A stretch of DNA of 64,000 nt from Chlorokybus atmophyticus (Eukaryota; Streptophyta; Chlorokybophyceae; Chlorokybales; Chlorokybaceae): positions 185,878 to 249,877 of the forward strand of contig RHPI01001292.1 in assembly GCA_009103225.1 (NCBI GenBank), read 5' to 3'. Below the pieces are notes generated by a model that was not told the DNA's origin, did no database searches, and worked only from the letters and a program-made list of their open reading frames with translations. The translations under genes were made by a program, and so were the position numbers. Position 1 is the stretch's first letter, and the number at the start of each line of letters is the position of its first letter. Positions 37,101 to 49,393 of this stretch are shown one piece after another.

Positions 37101-40042
37101 CAACTTTGTAGTGAAAGTGACATGACCCCAACCTGCCCGTTGTGCAGATCAGTGTTGAGCATGATGCAGGAGTAAGACAGGACATAGGCTGCATCGGCAT
37201 TGGCATAGGTGTTGCTGGCATGTCGATGGTACTGTTCGGCAAAGGTCTCCATGATGCGGGCAATCTTTTGAGCTTCACCCGGCAAACGGAAGCTGTCCAG
37301 GAACGTGCGCAGCGCGTAATCCAGAGACATGTCTGAGAAGTCAAACATCGACGCAAACTCCTTCAACACCTGCAAGCAACTCCATGTCACTTGTTAAGCA
37401 TGGATTCACCCCTCACTTACTTGACATGCAACTGTTGTATACACACCTTGATATTGAACTCCCCAGGGTCTCCAAGGTACTCACCAACTGCTGTTTTGTT
37501 CAGCTTGGGTGTGTAGCGGAACAACTGAGCCACTGCCATTGACTCCAACGGCTTGGGCAGCAGGCAGATGCTTTGCAAGAACTCAAACCCCTTCTTGATG
37601 TCGCGATTGAAATGGTCAACCCCAACCATGAGCCTGCGCTTGGTGTACTTTCGTCTCCGTAGAAAGTCAGCCCGTGCCTACAGCAGATAAGAATCAATCA
37701 ATGCACGCCAACACGCTTCCTAGAGCAGTCCACAGATTACTGGTAACAAATCGTATGTTGCTGGGAATATGTTGAGTAAGTCAGCACCTGAGGGTCTTCA
37801 GGTCCAGGACATGGAGCTGTCCAATAGTCAACATACTCAGTTGCATCAGTAAGCGGGAACATGACAGGGCCAACGGCTGTTGAGCCGCCGGAGGCCAAGG
37901 CAATCGCTTGCGCGTCACGAGCGGCTCGCTCGGCAATGCTGTGGACGATCGCCAGCAAGCCTTCCAGAGAGAGCAAATGGATGCCAGACAGTGGGCTGTT
38001 TACTGGGAAAGCGTTCTTTGACAATAGGGCAAACAGGTCTTCAAACACATTGCTGAAGCGAAGATCGCAGTCTAGGTTGGAGTACATGTCACTCATGAAA
38101 GAAGCCTGGCGGCAGAAGTCAACAATGCACTCAATTGCAGCTTCCTGCACAGCCATGGCCATACAGGGTGAGTTGTGGACTTGTATGACAGAGTTAGACA
38201 CAATGAGCCATAGTGAAGGCCGACCTGCTGCTCGTACGAAGGTGCCCCTTTGCCTTCAGCAACTCGCAACAACACATGCGTGAAAAACGCTTCCAACTGC
38301 AACTTCAATTGTTCACGGCAGTGCACGTACAGGTTGAGCAGTATACCACATACGAAGGAAAGAACAGACAGGTTGGATGACAACCCGGCCTTGGTAAGGT
38401 TGTAGAACAACTCGTTCTGTACCACTGTAAGCAACTACAACAAAGAACGACATCAGTAAGCGCACGGAACGCGCAAGAGTGCATGGCAATTGCTCAACAG
38501 TTGTCCGCACCAGTGGATGGGCAGCAAAACAGCAACCTCCAGTTTCAAGCGCTGCGTTGACCAAGGCCAAACCAAACAAGCACAGGTCCTCTGCCTCTCG
38601 CGTCTCCTCAGGTGTGATGAGAGAAGCCATGAACTTGAACACCTCTACCATGCACGACACCGAGTAGGGAGGCGCAGAATGGTCCGAAGGGGGTGCATCA
38701 TTGTACCCCACATCATTCACATGCTTCCAATGGTTTGAATCAGCCTTGATGATATCATTGGATGGCGGCAGGGCACCTTGGGATGAAGGTGTATCTGCAG
38801 GACCCGCTGCTGATCCCCCATTTGTGGCAGGTGCAGACGCATCAGCTGGCGCCACAAGCGCAGGCCTAGGCCACGGAGACTTTGGCGATTGAGGTTGCTT
38901 TGTTGCATCTTGCGTTGCAGAAGCAGTAGAGGGCTTGAAGTCCACCAGTCTGCGGAAAAGTACCTTTTCAGCATTTACTGAAAAGGCATCCAGGTGCAAT
39001 GATCCACGCTGCACTGTCCTCACCTTCTGAACAGGGTTCTGACCATCTCTTGCATAATCTGCCTTGCTGTACGCCTGAGCAACTCGCTTTCTCGGCCAGT
39101 TTGATGGCCAATACGAAAGCACGTCTGTATGATGTGGCACACATCGTCGTCCGATAAAAGGGCTCCAGCTGGGCACCTCAGACATGCCAGCAGGACCTGC
39201 CATGCACACAAGCAAAGGTCAGCCGCATATACTAATGATGCCACAACTTACACACAAAATGACAATCAAACATAAACCACAGGACAGAACAGAAGCCAAC
39301 AACAGACTGAACAACAACCACACAAACGAAGGGACCGGCGCTGTCAAACACAATACATCATGCCAACCTGCAAAATCTTCATGAGCACAACTTCATCTGA
39401 GCCCGGATCTGTTGCTTCAAACCGGCAGTGCGTCGTGGCATCGGCAATCATGCGAATAGCTTCATTGGCATTTACAACGTGCACGCCAATGACGCCATAG
39501 GTCACCAGCTTGAATATGGCCGACAGAGCCATCCCCGTAATTGGTCCGCTTGTCTCAACAGACCTTACGACCTCCAAAAAGGGCCCCAGATATAGCAGAG
39601 GATCGACCTGGACAGGCGGATTGTCTGACTGGGTATGTCAACAAAGCTCACACCCACAAAAGTATCACTACTACAATGTATCACCTGTGACCAGTCCTGC
39701 CAAGCAAAAATCTGCCTTCGCAAAGCCTTGAAGTCCTGCCGCACACAGCCAAAAGCTTATGCATTGCCGCACTTGTAACTCATCCTGTCTGCAAGTAAAA
39801 CTAAAAAGAGCAGTGACTGCATTCGTGCTTGCACAGTCGATTGTCTGTGCGAGCTGTACCTGCAACAGAGGGTCATCATTGGCTTCGTCGTCAGTGAAGC
39901 GTGGCACCACAGCCCATTTTGCGTTCTGCCGCATCATGGCCATGACTCCTTGAATCTCGGCGTTGAGCAGGCTGGGCACATGCATGCCGTATGTAGGGTC
40001 CTCGACCCCACGAAGAGCAGTGGAGATCATCATGGCTGTCAT
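34132..40042 (-). CDS. GNOM: ARF guanine-nucleotide exchange factor, GNOM/GBF1 type (Sec7)
   Basis: Eighteen exons: 40042-39860, 39735-39685, 39628-39368, 39196-39024, 38949-38511, 38434-38225, 38144-37788, 37677-37447, 37369-37133, 37021-36866, 36777-36310, 36219-36025, 35929-35786, 35702-35613, 35516-35346, 35283-35043, 34941-34658, 34563-34132 (1440 aa, against 1451 in Arabidopsis GNOM). The N-terminal dimerisation region is followed by HUS (ALLSKNAFPVNSPL) and by the Sec7 domain at about residues 570-760. The invariant glutamate is in SFRLPGEAQKI, near residue 667. HDS regions reach the C-terminus, with PSRWVDLL and DVLDNLVISLCKFTTLLNP. It activates ARF GTPases at Golgi or endosome membranes. 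The start lies only 50 bp after the TFB5 stop. Confidence 0.95.
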
Positions 40043-40092
40043 TTTATCTGCCTAACAGTGCAAGGCTAATAAGCCCTGTTGAGTGCAGCGTC

Positions 40093-40397
40093 CTACATAG
40101 GTTTCTGGTAGACGTTCTCATCCAAAAACTCCTCGATCTTCTTCTTCAGCATATTGCCCACTGTCTCCTGCACCAACAGGTGCGTATCGTCCAGATCTGC
40201 AATGACAAACTTCTCGCTGGGTTTCATCTCATCATTGACTGAGAGTATGTATTGCTTGGTCGGAATGTCACTGCAATATATCACCTTCGTCAGTAATCCG
40301 TGACTAACAAGAGGATGGTTGACTGCCAACACAAACGTGGCTGTTTGACACCCCACACTTACCACTCAATAAACAGCCCCTTCAAGGCAATCACCAT
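40093..40397 (-). CDS. TFB5: TFIIH subunit TFB5 (GTF2H5/TTDA)
   Basis: Two exons: 40397-40363 and 40270-40093 (70 aa). The spliced start MVIALKGLFIECD and the core FVIADLDDTHLLVQ match the small, highly conserved TFIIH core subunit TFB5, which is about 70 residues in plants and animals. It stabilises the TFIIH core and supports nucleotide excision repair. The first codon group is split as GAG TG/T, and the intron removes about 92 bp. The GNOM-type gene starts 50 bp downstream on the same strand, so the two either share a transcript or the GNOM promoter lies within TFB5. Confidence 0.93.
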
Positions 40398-41167
40398 GCT
40401 GCGCAAATCATCTCATCAACCTTCCTGACTTCGCTGAAGGACCTGAGAATATGACAATGGTAAAAGTTGCACATGGTGGTAAAAGCCAACCCTGACCTAG
40501 TGCAACACAAAGAGTGCGCACTCAGCATGACTGGACGGCCTGCAATCACGTGTGCTGCTGGCGTACAACTAAGTCGGCATATAGGACGTAATGCGCCGCA
40601 AACGCTTGCAAAGACAACCAGCTTCTGACTATCTCTCTCTGTCGCAGCAATGCGGACCAGCACACAAATCAGAATTCGCCTAGGACGGTTACAAGCATGC
40701 TATAACTCGCTGCGCATGGAAGCTATCTGAGTGTCCGTGGGGAACCCACTCCACGCAACAATTTGTATGCTGAACATAGTTGACTTTAAGTGGATACAAG
40801 CACAACAGCAAATAAAGCAGTGTTCAGACCCTTGTCGCCCATCAAGGCAAGAAGGATAAACAGATCAGCAGCTTACCGCTGTTTGCAGCCCGTTCCTGCT
40901 GAGTTTGACAACACAACCCGGTGTGCCCAAAGGTTCCACGCAGCAGGCGCCCCTACCTACAGTCTCTCCTGCCGCCCGGCGCCGCCCGCCTGAGAAGGAG
41001 CGTTGGTTGATTTGACACAGTGCCCAGCTGGCAGTGGAGAAATGAAACCCTAATCCAGGTAGTGCCGTAAAGTGCACGGAGCTAAGCCGTACTGTGCTAC
41101 GTGGCAGCGGCGGCGGCGGCGGCGGTGATCAGTCTGTCCGTCTCCTTGTCCTTGACCTGCGGACGCC
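40398..41167. promoter_or_regulatory. Divergent promoter region, TFB5 / NDUFA1
   Basis: 770 bp between outward-facing start codons. A (GGC)n tract at about 41105-41125 lies in the probable 5' untranslated region of NDUFA1. ORFs (40391-40663, 40865-41077) have no domain. Confidence 0.5.
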
Positions 41168-41869
41168 ATGCCGTACGAGAGCTTGCCGCCGTTCTTGCTC
41201 ATCGTTGGGGGGCTCGCTGCCGCTGGGGGACTTCAGGCTGCTGTGCAGAAGCTGTTCTACGGCAAGGTTTGGCCTGCTAGCTGCTACTCCTTGCTGCTTA
41301 ATGGACATACAGATTATCACAAATGAATATAGATTGGTAAATGCGAGTGGTTACTTTCTGTGGCATGCTAATAATGCACATCCTGTGTCGCCGCTGTAAG
41401 GAGCCCACTGTGTTTGGTAATTACAAGACGCATGGCTGGCTCGTACATCATGGTGTCGTGGTAGTAGGGCATAGTGACTTAATAACTAGCTGATCATAGT
41501 GCAGTCTGGTAATATTGACTGTGGAGCTGTGCATACTGATGTTGATTGTCGCTGGTAGCAGACTGGCACTGGCTGTGGTAATGCAAGCATAGCTGTCGAC
41601 AAAGTTGTTAGTTTTTGGTGGCTTTGGGCTATCGACAGAACATGACCGAGTTGATGTGCTCACTTGCATGCTTGTGCAGCCAAAGGCTGTGCTTCAAGAC
41701 GACTTTGATCGGTTGCTTCAAAAGCGGGATGACGAGCTGATCAGGGCCAAGCAGGTGCACTACGTTAATGTCCTGCTTGCAATTGCTTGATCAACCTATA
41801 TTTTGTGAAAATATGTTTAACATGTGTGCCTGTTGTTTCGTGCAGAGAACTGCACATAGAAAGGAATGA
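41168..41869 (+). CDS. NDUFA1: NADH:ubiquinone oxidoreductase subunit NDUFA1 (MWFE)
   Basis: Three exons: 41168-41266, 41680-41754, 41846-41869 (65 aa, the same length as plant MWFE). A single N-terminal membrane span (PFLLIVGGLAAAGGLQAAV) is followed by KLFYGKPK and an acidic/basic segment DDFDRLLQKRDDEL. This matches the pattern of the complex I subunit NDUFA1 in the mitochondrial inner membrane. The short third exon (RTAHRKE) is chosen because donor CAG/GTGCAC and acceptor TGCAG are both good. Without that splice the frame reads a slightly longer, non-conserved tail ending near 41790. Confidence 0.85.
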
Positions 41870-43174
41870 GTGGTTGGTTGCACATGGTTGAGTTACTAAC
41901 TGGCTGAGGTTACACGCGACAAAGGAATGGCATACACAATAGCATGCCTGCGCTTGAGTTACCCCACAGGAAGTCTGGGAGCTTTACAATGCAGTACATA
42001 GGCGTTCCAGTTTCAGTAGTACGTGCACATGAGTGGCGACATTGGCGATGCGCGTTGCTCGCCTGATGCGCTCAGTGCGAGTAGGACGAAGGTAGCCGCG
42101 CAAAGATGCCACACTATGAGTGCAATGCTCTGCCTGCATGTAGATACAGCTTTGAGGATGCACATGCCAAGCGCCTGTCATTCGCGGCAGTGATTACATT
42201 GTTCCAGTAGGTGAGCCTGTGCTTTCTAACAGAGTAAGGCACTGCAGTTATAAGAGCGCTTTGGCTGGGCCATGGGCTGACACGATTGTGGCCTCGCCAC
42301 TACAAATATGACAAGGGCTACCATGCATTCAAATGAAATTCAAATGGATCAGTTGCAGATGGGAGCAAGCATGATGCTGTGCTGTTGGCTGGGCTGAGCG
42401 CGTTCATCAACACACATTCATCAATACACCTTATGAAGCCAGCTATTATAAAGCATGCGAGACCTGCGTGCATAGTGCTGTTACCGAGCACCGTACTGTG
42501 CGCAAGCACAGGCAACTTGTATATAGGTTTTACCTACATATGTCCAGGTTTGTGGCTGTGTCCACACACTCGCTAGTGGGCGGCTGCAGCTGTGTAGTGT
42601 ACTTGCATGCTATGTATGGTGCAGTAGGCGTGGAGTACGATATGTAGCATGCCTGCACTGTTGCTGTATTAGTAACGAGAGTAGCAGCACTGGCAGGTGC
42701 GCGACCCCCTCACATCGCCCACACTCACTCTCACACTCCATACTCACTCACTTACTCCCGCACCTCATCCTCACTCACTCACTCACTCACTCACTCACTC
42801 ACCCACATCCCCAAATTCCCTCACCCACACTCCCACACTGAGTACACTGTGCGCAAGTGCTTGCTGCCATGCAGAGTACATTGAGTTCAGCCAACGCTAA
42901 CAACCACCAGCTGCGATGCAAGACAGTGGCTTTTAACCAGCATTCACGTGCGTGTGCGCATGTGTGCGTGCGCACGATGGAATCAATTGCTAAGTACCTC
43001 ACCCTGTAAAACTTGCCCCAAAAGCTGCAGGATCATACCAGTTAGAGCAATGTTTTCTGTTCTAAGCTTGAGACTCACCAGTTGTGGGACATGTTTGCTA
43101 TACCAACTGTCCTGCCCAACCAAATTCTCTTGTAACAACTGACATCATCCATGTCACAACCTCACAGCGATCGC
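41870..43174. other. Convergent spacer with CTCA microsatellite
   Basis: About 1.3 kb between the 3' ends of NDUFA1 and SAC3. A cytosine-rich stretch at 42710-42840 includes (ACTC)n at 42771-42801. No coding pattern seen. Confidence 0.5.
42771..42801. repeat. (ACTC)n microsatellite
   Basis: Seven to eight tandem ACTC units inside a longer ACTC/ACCC-rich, pyrimidine-skewed stretch (42710-42840) in the NDUFA1/SAC3 convergent spacer. Confidence 0.9.
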
Positions 43175-46100
43175 CTAAGCAGGGCTGACCACCAACGCCT
43201 GTTGCACCTGTTGAAACAGTTCACTCTCACTGCGCATCTGCTCATTGATGGCTGTCAGGATGTCCTCTGCAACAGTGACCACACCCTTCATCGGCAGTTG
43301 TGTTGGCGCTGTAACTGCATCATGTGCAACCTTTGTCACAAAACTGGGCTGATCTGAATCCATGTCCAGCGCATCCGTAAGCCACCTCTCCAGGCGAGAC
43401 CACTGCTCATTTTCATGCACATTCTGCAGAGTGCAGTTGTGCATCTTAGACCCAGCTGAGCGCTCCAGCAGGCCCGCAACCATGGAAGCTGTGCGTTTCT
43501 TGTTAGAGGAAGGTACTTCTGGTGTTGTTCGCGCTCGCCTGCTCGCCAGCTGGCGTGATTGAGCCCTCAACGCATCCTCAAGGTCACTGAACTTGCGCTT
43601 CGGGACTGGTTCGGTGCGTGCCTGCTCATCCGCCTGATGGGTTGCAACCACCATGGCTTCATCTGCTTGTGAGACGTCCGCCTTGAAGGGTGATAAATAG
43701 GGAATGACAGCAACAGACGTTGGTTGTTCCGGACGCGGAAGAAACACCATGAGCTGCGGCTCGCTGTCAACAAATGACAGTCGGCGATAGATCAAGTCCA
43801 TGAACAACAGACTCCAGCTTGAAGCTTGAGTCATGCTGCTGGGAACATAGCCAAGTGCATTGTCCAAGTATTGCATCCAGGTCTGTTCTGCTGTGTTTGT
43901 TGGCAGCTTCAGGCTGTCAACCAGTGACAAGAGTTCGGGAAGTTGGGCTGATAGTTGCCAGCTGTTCGCAGGCAGCCCATCCCCATCAATGCCCAGTGCT
44001 GTAATGAACTCCAGTGGAGGCCAAACGCTGTTTGTAATCTGGTGAGACTGCAAGTTAGCTTACAGCATCTTTGACCTGTTGCTGTGCCCAGCCAGAAGCA
44101 AAGGCAAGGTGCATGCACAAGGAAAGCAGTCCTTACTGATGAATGTGCGGCTGCAACTTGCTCAGCAATAGAGGACACTGCCTTGTTGAAGGCATCGATT
44201 ATGCTGGCTGGGGTGTATATGTGATCCTCTTGCGAGAGCGCCTTTAGAAGAGGGGCAGTTGCTGCCTCCACCGCAGTTGCAAGTGGCATCACCTACAAAG
44301 ACACAAGTCATAAAGTATGCCAGGCTAATGGCTCTGAAAGCATTGGAGCTGAACTCATGACATGGCAGGTAAAATAGCTGTAGAATGGGGCCTGCCTGAC
44401 CTGGACAGCTGCTTGTTGCGGTGCATGCTTCGCCAGCCACTCAATGCCGCTTGCGAGTGTGTCAAGTTGCTGTGCAGGTGCCGATGCGCCTGACTCGCTC
44501 GGGCAAGCTCCAATGCGCACAATGTTCACAGCATTGACGCGTTGCTCGTCAAGCTCATGCATTGCAAGCCCGTCTCTCAATCTGGCCTCATAGTTGGCAT
44601 CCTGCCCAATGGTCGTTGCAGCCGGCAGCAACAGCAGTAAAGGTATCTGCGCTCGCGGCGGCAATCCATCAACAAGTCTGCGCAGCCGCTTGCCATCTGC
44701 CTTCAACCCATCATCGGAGCTGCCTGCTACAAGAAAAGTCACGCCTCCAGCTCCAGCCAGTTGAGTGGAAGGCACTTCCTCGGCTGATACATCCCTGGCA
44801 CAGAAGAGCAGTTCTGGTGTTGTTGAGTCCCTGGAGCGCACCCGATACATGGACAGCACTTGCTGTTCTTGCGAGCTGCCCCTCTTGAACTTGGCTCGCA
44901 ACCACTGCGCTGCCACAGCGGTCTCCCCGGTGTCATACTGCGATGAGCGGTCTTGCGCACCAGAACAAACAATGACCTGAAACAACCTTGCAGGAGTGAG
45001 TGTTCAGACCATATGCTCGTCACCAGAGCAAAAACAAAAACAAGACCAGGCTTGCTCAAACCGCACACTTGCCTTCCAGGTAAGCATCCTTGCATGCGGG
45101 TTGCGCTGCTGAAGGTGGTCCAATGCAACGACAGGGATGTCGAGTGGTTCCCATGACCCTAAGCCAACACTGTTCCGAGTGCGCTGTGAGGAGGGTTGAC
45201 GTACGCGTGTAGGCTGTCTGCTGCCGACAGCCAGCTGGAGGCCAGGGCTGGGTGCGCAGGCTCTGAGAGACTGAAGAATCCTCTCTTCCCTGAGCAAGTC
45301 CACATGCGGTCGCAAACAACGCAGGAGGTCATCAAGCTGAATGCAGCATTGGTGAGGAGCACAAGCAAAGCTACAGCTGTTTGCGAGTCAAAGAAACAAT
45401 AACTGCAATGCTGCAGAATGCGTCACTGTAATGGACTTTACTGCTAACCTGTTGCGAGCAAACACACGCTCGGCCACATGAAACCGCCATAATCGGAACC
45501 TCAGCAGCAACACAGCAAGCTGCTGCTTACGCATGTGTCGCGCCTTTTTCGCTGCTTCCAGAGCCTTCCTCTCCAACTCAGCCTTATGGCGCTTCTCTTT
45601 CTCCTGTTGGCGCCTTGCTGCTTGTGCTGCTGCGGCAGCTTCCTCCGCTGCCTTTGCCCTCGCCTGCAACTTTGCCTTCGCTGCTGCCTCTTCTTCCGCC
45701 GCTGCCGCCGCCGCTGCCCGTTGATTTGCCTGTCGGTTCATAAGGCTGCTGGCCATTGCACACGATCGCAAATACTGTTTTGTGCCTTCTGCTGGAAACC
45801 GGGACAAATGCACAACCTACAATCTCTGCACTACCTCAGTCACTCACTTTGCTGTCGAGTGGATGCCGCCACAGCAGCCATGCCAATGCTGCATGGGCTA
45901 AGAGGCATGCTTCTGCCAGCTATGAATGAGATAAGCTTATGCGCGATACAGGCAGGAGTGCTACCTGACTGCGCAATGCAGCGGCGGTCGTTTCCGCAGC
46001 AGCGCGCTCCGCCCTATGCTTGCGATTTGCCTCAACTGCCTCGGCTCTGGCCAATGCCAGATGGTCGGCTGCCGCTTCCTGCGCGGCATGCTTCGGTACT

Positions 46101-49100
46101 TGTATCCTTTGCACTTCTCTGCTAGGCTCAGGTACTGGCACGAGTCCAGCTGAGGGCGGCACGACTGTCAACTGCTGCTCCTGGAAACCATGTAGGCTTT
46201 GAGATTGCCGCGCAAGAGCACACTCTGATGTCGACTCACCCAAGTACCAACCTGTGCTTGAAGCTGGGGAGATGGTAGTACATGCACCTTGTTCACGGGA
46301 GACGGCCTTGACAGTGTGCGTGGTGCTGGCTGCAAAGCAATTGGACCCCCTGGCCATACGGGTGCTGTCAGCGTGTCTAACCGCTTTGTACCTGCGGACT
46401 TCTGTTCCACCATAGCCGAGCGTCGAACTGGGAAATCAGCCTACACAGTGACAACAGTGATCAGAAACAGCAGATGACATTGCCAGAGCAACAGTCAAGC
46501 TGTCCGCTGGTAACCTGAGGTTCTATGAATGTGCTCTCTTTGACCGCAAGAGCGCTTCCTCCCTGCTTCTCGGCAACAATGGTCAAGCCGTGGTGTTCTG
46601 CCAAGTCTTGCACTTCAGCTTCCTGCACGACAGCCAGCGCAAGCATTCAAGGCATGCAACCCAGTTGCAGATTGACAGTGAGCCAACAGTAGACAAACTT
46701 ACACTTGCTGCTAGCATCGCTGCCAGGTCGCTCAGGGGATATGTGGAGCCTTTAGGGCCGGTAGAGTTTACGACTTGCAGTGCATGAGACCTCATCTGGC
46801 CGCAAGAGTGAGCATTGACCCGCATGTAAGTTGCAAAGAACAGGTACTGTGCTTCACTACACGACTGATTCCCATGCAACAAGGGCATACGGGTATGGAC
46901 TTCAACTGGCATTACATGTTCCATTTCACTGACTGGTAGGTTAACCCAACCAAGAAGTCACCCCTATTTCAATCAAGAGATGCGTGTGCGTCTGTAAAAT
47001 AGAACACGTTTCTGCCGCAATGACGCACCTTGTTGGCGAATATGTGCATGAGGCATGCTGGAAGATACGGTGCTTGTTGTGCCAGCCGAAAGAACCCAAC
47101 ATAGTTACCAGAGCGATATGTGCTGCAGACAGATGTTGAGAGTGTGTTGCAAATTGCATCTCAGAATAGGTAATGGATCACAAGCGAATTAGATGCATGC
47201 CTTACCGGTAAACGTCCAAAGAAAACCGCACAGCAGGCGAATTCAGCACTTCAGGGCGCATCTTCATCCATCCCAGCATCACTTGTGATGTGTCTGCCTG
47301 CATGCAGAGGGATTCACTACATATCTCATGCAATTAAGATAATTTCCATTCACATGCACCTCAACACACCTTGTATCTGCCATGTGCGTCCAGCTGCAGC
47401 AGAATGTGGTATGCTTGAAACTCGGGCTCTGAGGGTATGACGTGGCCCTCATGCGCATGGTCCTCGTACATGTGATGAAGGGAGATAAGACACTTATTCA
47501 GTTGTTCCGTGTTGAGGTGGGAGTTGAAGCCCTCTGGGTTTGCCAAGGTAGCCACGTTCTCGCACAGCTCGTGCTCAGAGAGAATCATAAATCTGACCTG
47601 TAGCATGATGTGTAAGCCCTCCGCCATCTCTGGAAATGCAATGGTAATCAATTAATACCATCTGCTCATGAAGCTCAATGCTCGTTTCATTAAAGATGCT
47701 TTGCAGGGTGAAGTCTTGACGGATGCTCCGCATGCGATCCCACAGGAACTTGTGAACGTCGTCAAAGTCCTGTCCTGGCAGATCCATCAAGCCTAGCAGA
47801 TGCTCCATGGTGTGCCGCAACACCGGTGGCGGCCGCACGTCTGATGGCTTCGGGTCATCAACAGTCCTAGTAAACTGCAAGGCAGGCAATAGCTTGATAC
47901 AGGGAAAGCGGCAACCTGGACCGGCTTAGCCCAAGATACAGCTACAAAGTCATGACAAACTTTGACCTTTTTGACAGCTATGGCGGCAGAAGTCCTATCT
48001 GTTGTGCCACTGACGCGCTCAAAAGGATGCAAGTCTTCCAACCTCTCGCGGCGCTCGCGCTCAGCAGCTGTATGCACGGGTCAGAAATATGCAACGATGA
48101 CACTGCATTTGATGTTAGATACCACTGCGGCTGACTGGTCACGTGACAACAGTGCAGAGACCCAAGCACACCTGGGCACATATCTGGACAAGTGCCTCGC
48201 AACGCAGCGGCGCGTTCCAGGTCCTGCTTTCCCGTCCCTCTGCAGATTGCAAGCATGTTTGTGTGTTGGCACACGTGTGGAATACTAGAAATGAACTGGC
48301 AGCAAGTAGGTTGTAGCTCTAAGAACTCAACAACACAAGTCTCATGCATGCAATGGACCTGCGAAAAGGCATCAGCGTCAAAGCAAGCATGACATGGCAC
48401 AGCATGAGCTACCTTCCCACATCATCTTCATCATCCTCGCTGTCTGCTCTTGCTGGTGAAGCAGGCGTGTTGTTTTGCGGACTTCTGGCCTCCATGCGGG
48501 ACGCACCAAACCGCTGAGCCCGCCTTGCCTTGGCCTCATCTGAGTCAAAATCTGCCTTGCCGGGAGTATCCGACTTCTTCTTCATCCAACCCGCAAATGA
48601 ACCTTTGCCAACATCTACAGATAGGAATTAGTGAGTCAATACAACGCCTTGGCACACGTGATGCCACTCAACCCCAAGCTGCACAGTCTTGAACTATCAG
48701 ACCTTTTGGAATGTTGCCCTGGACAGCAGCAGACTTGACGGGTGGCTGTCTGGGAGGCTTCGCAGGTGAAGACGCAGGAGCAGGACTATCCACAGTAGCC
48801 TTCCCGTTGAGTCCCGCACGCAGTGCACGCGCAAAAGTGGTCCCGCCATCTGTGCCTGTGGTGGTCGGCTTTTGAGGCTGGGGTGAAGCGCGACGAAATG
48901 GTGGCATGTATGGGGCAACAGCTGCAGTGGAAGGTGCCTGTTGAGGTGCTGCAAAAATTGGTGCTTGGGAAGAGGGGCTAGCAGCTGCAAAGGGATTGAC
49001 AGTAGCAGCTGCAGGACTGAGTGCATTGCCAAACAATGGTGTGCTGGCTGCAGGTGAAGTTAAGGCATGGGCGCCAAACATGGCTCCTTGTGGTGCTGAA

Positions 49101-49393
49101 GACCTGAAGCCACCAAATGTGGTAGCTGCGCTCTGCACTTGCGCGCTGCCGAACGTGAAGGTTGTCTGTGGCGTCCCTGGAACAGAAGAAGGGGAAGCGT
49201 GCGTCTGCGCAAGTGGTGGGAAGCCCAGCCCAGGAGGCGTGGAAAGCGTCTGCATGCCTGGCGTGATGCGTGTAAACACGGACATGTCTGGCGACACTAC
49301 CGGTGACACGGGGCTGCCAGCTGCCGGACCGAATGCAAAATCTGCTGCTGGAGTGCCAGCTGGCGCGCTTGGTGTTTGGGCTCTCTCGGTCAT
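43175..49393 (-). CDS. SAC3: SAC3/GANP-type mRNA export factor (TREX-2 scaffold)
   Basis: Seventeen exons: 49393-48703, 48614-48413, 48239-48172, 48067-47967, 47874-47659, 47597-47370, 47297-47206, 47122-47029, 46846-46703, 46622-46515, 46440-46252, 46180-45965, 45816-45442, 45336-45073, 44976-44401, 44292-44137, 44047-43175 (1530 aa). Residues 1-190 carry nucleoporin-like FG repeats (FAFGP, FTFGS, TTFGGF, LFGNA). The SAC3 domain follows at about 310-575: LRGTCPDMCP, ERLEDLHPFE, AVKKFTRTVDDP, RPPPVLRHTMEHLL, FLWDRMRSIRQDF. It scaffolds TREX-2 and tethers export to nuclear pores. A charged Ala/Glu coiled coil (about 790-850) and a GTPase-like GANP C-terminal region follow. One intron uses a GC donor (45072-45071). 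Confidence 0.9.

Noticed and set aside
38313-39215. 300-codon minus-strand ORF as a single exon
   Set aside because: It reads through GNOM introns; the correct exons (39196-39024 and 38949-38511) are joined with a frame change that restores the conserved family sequence.
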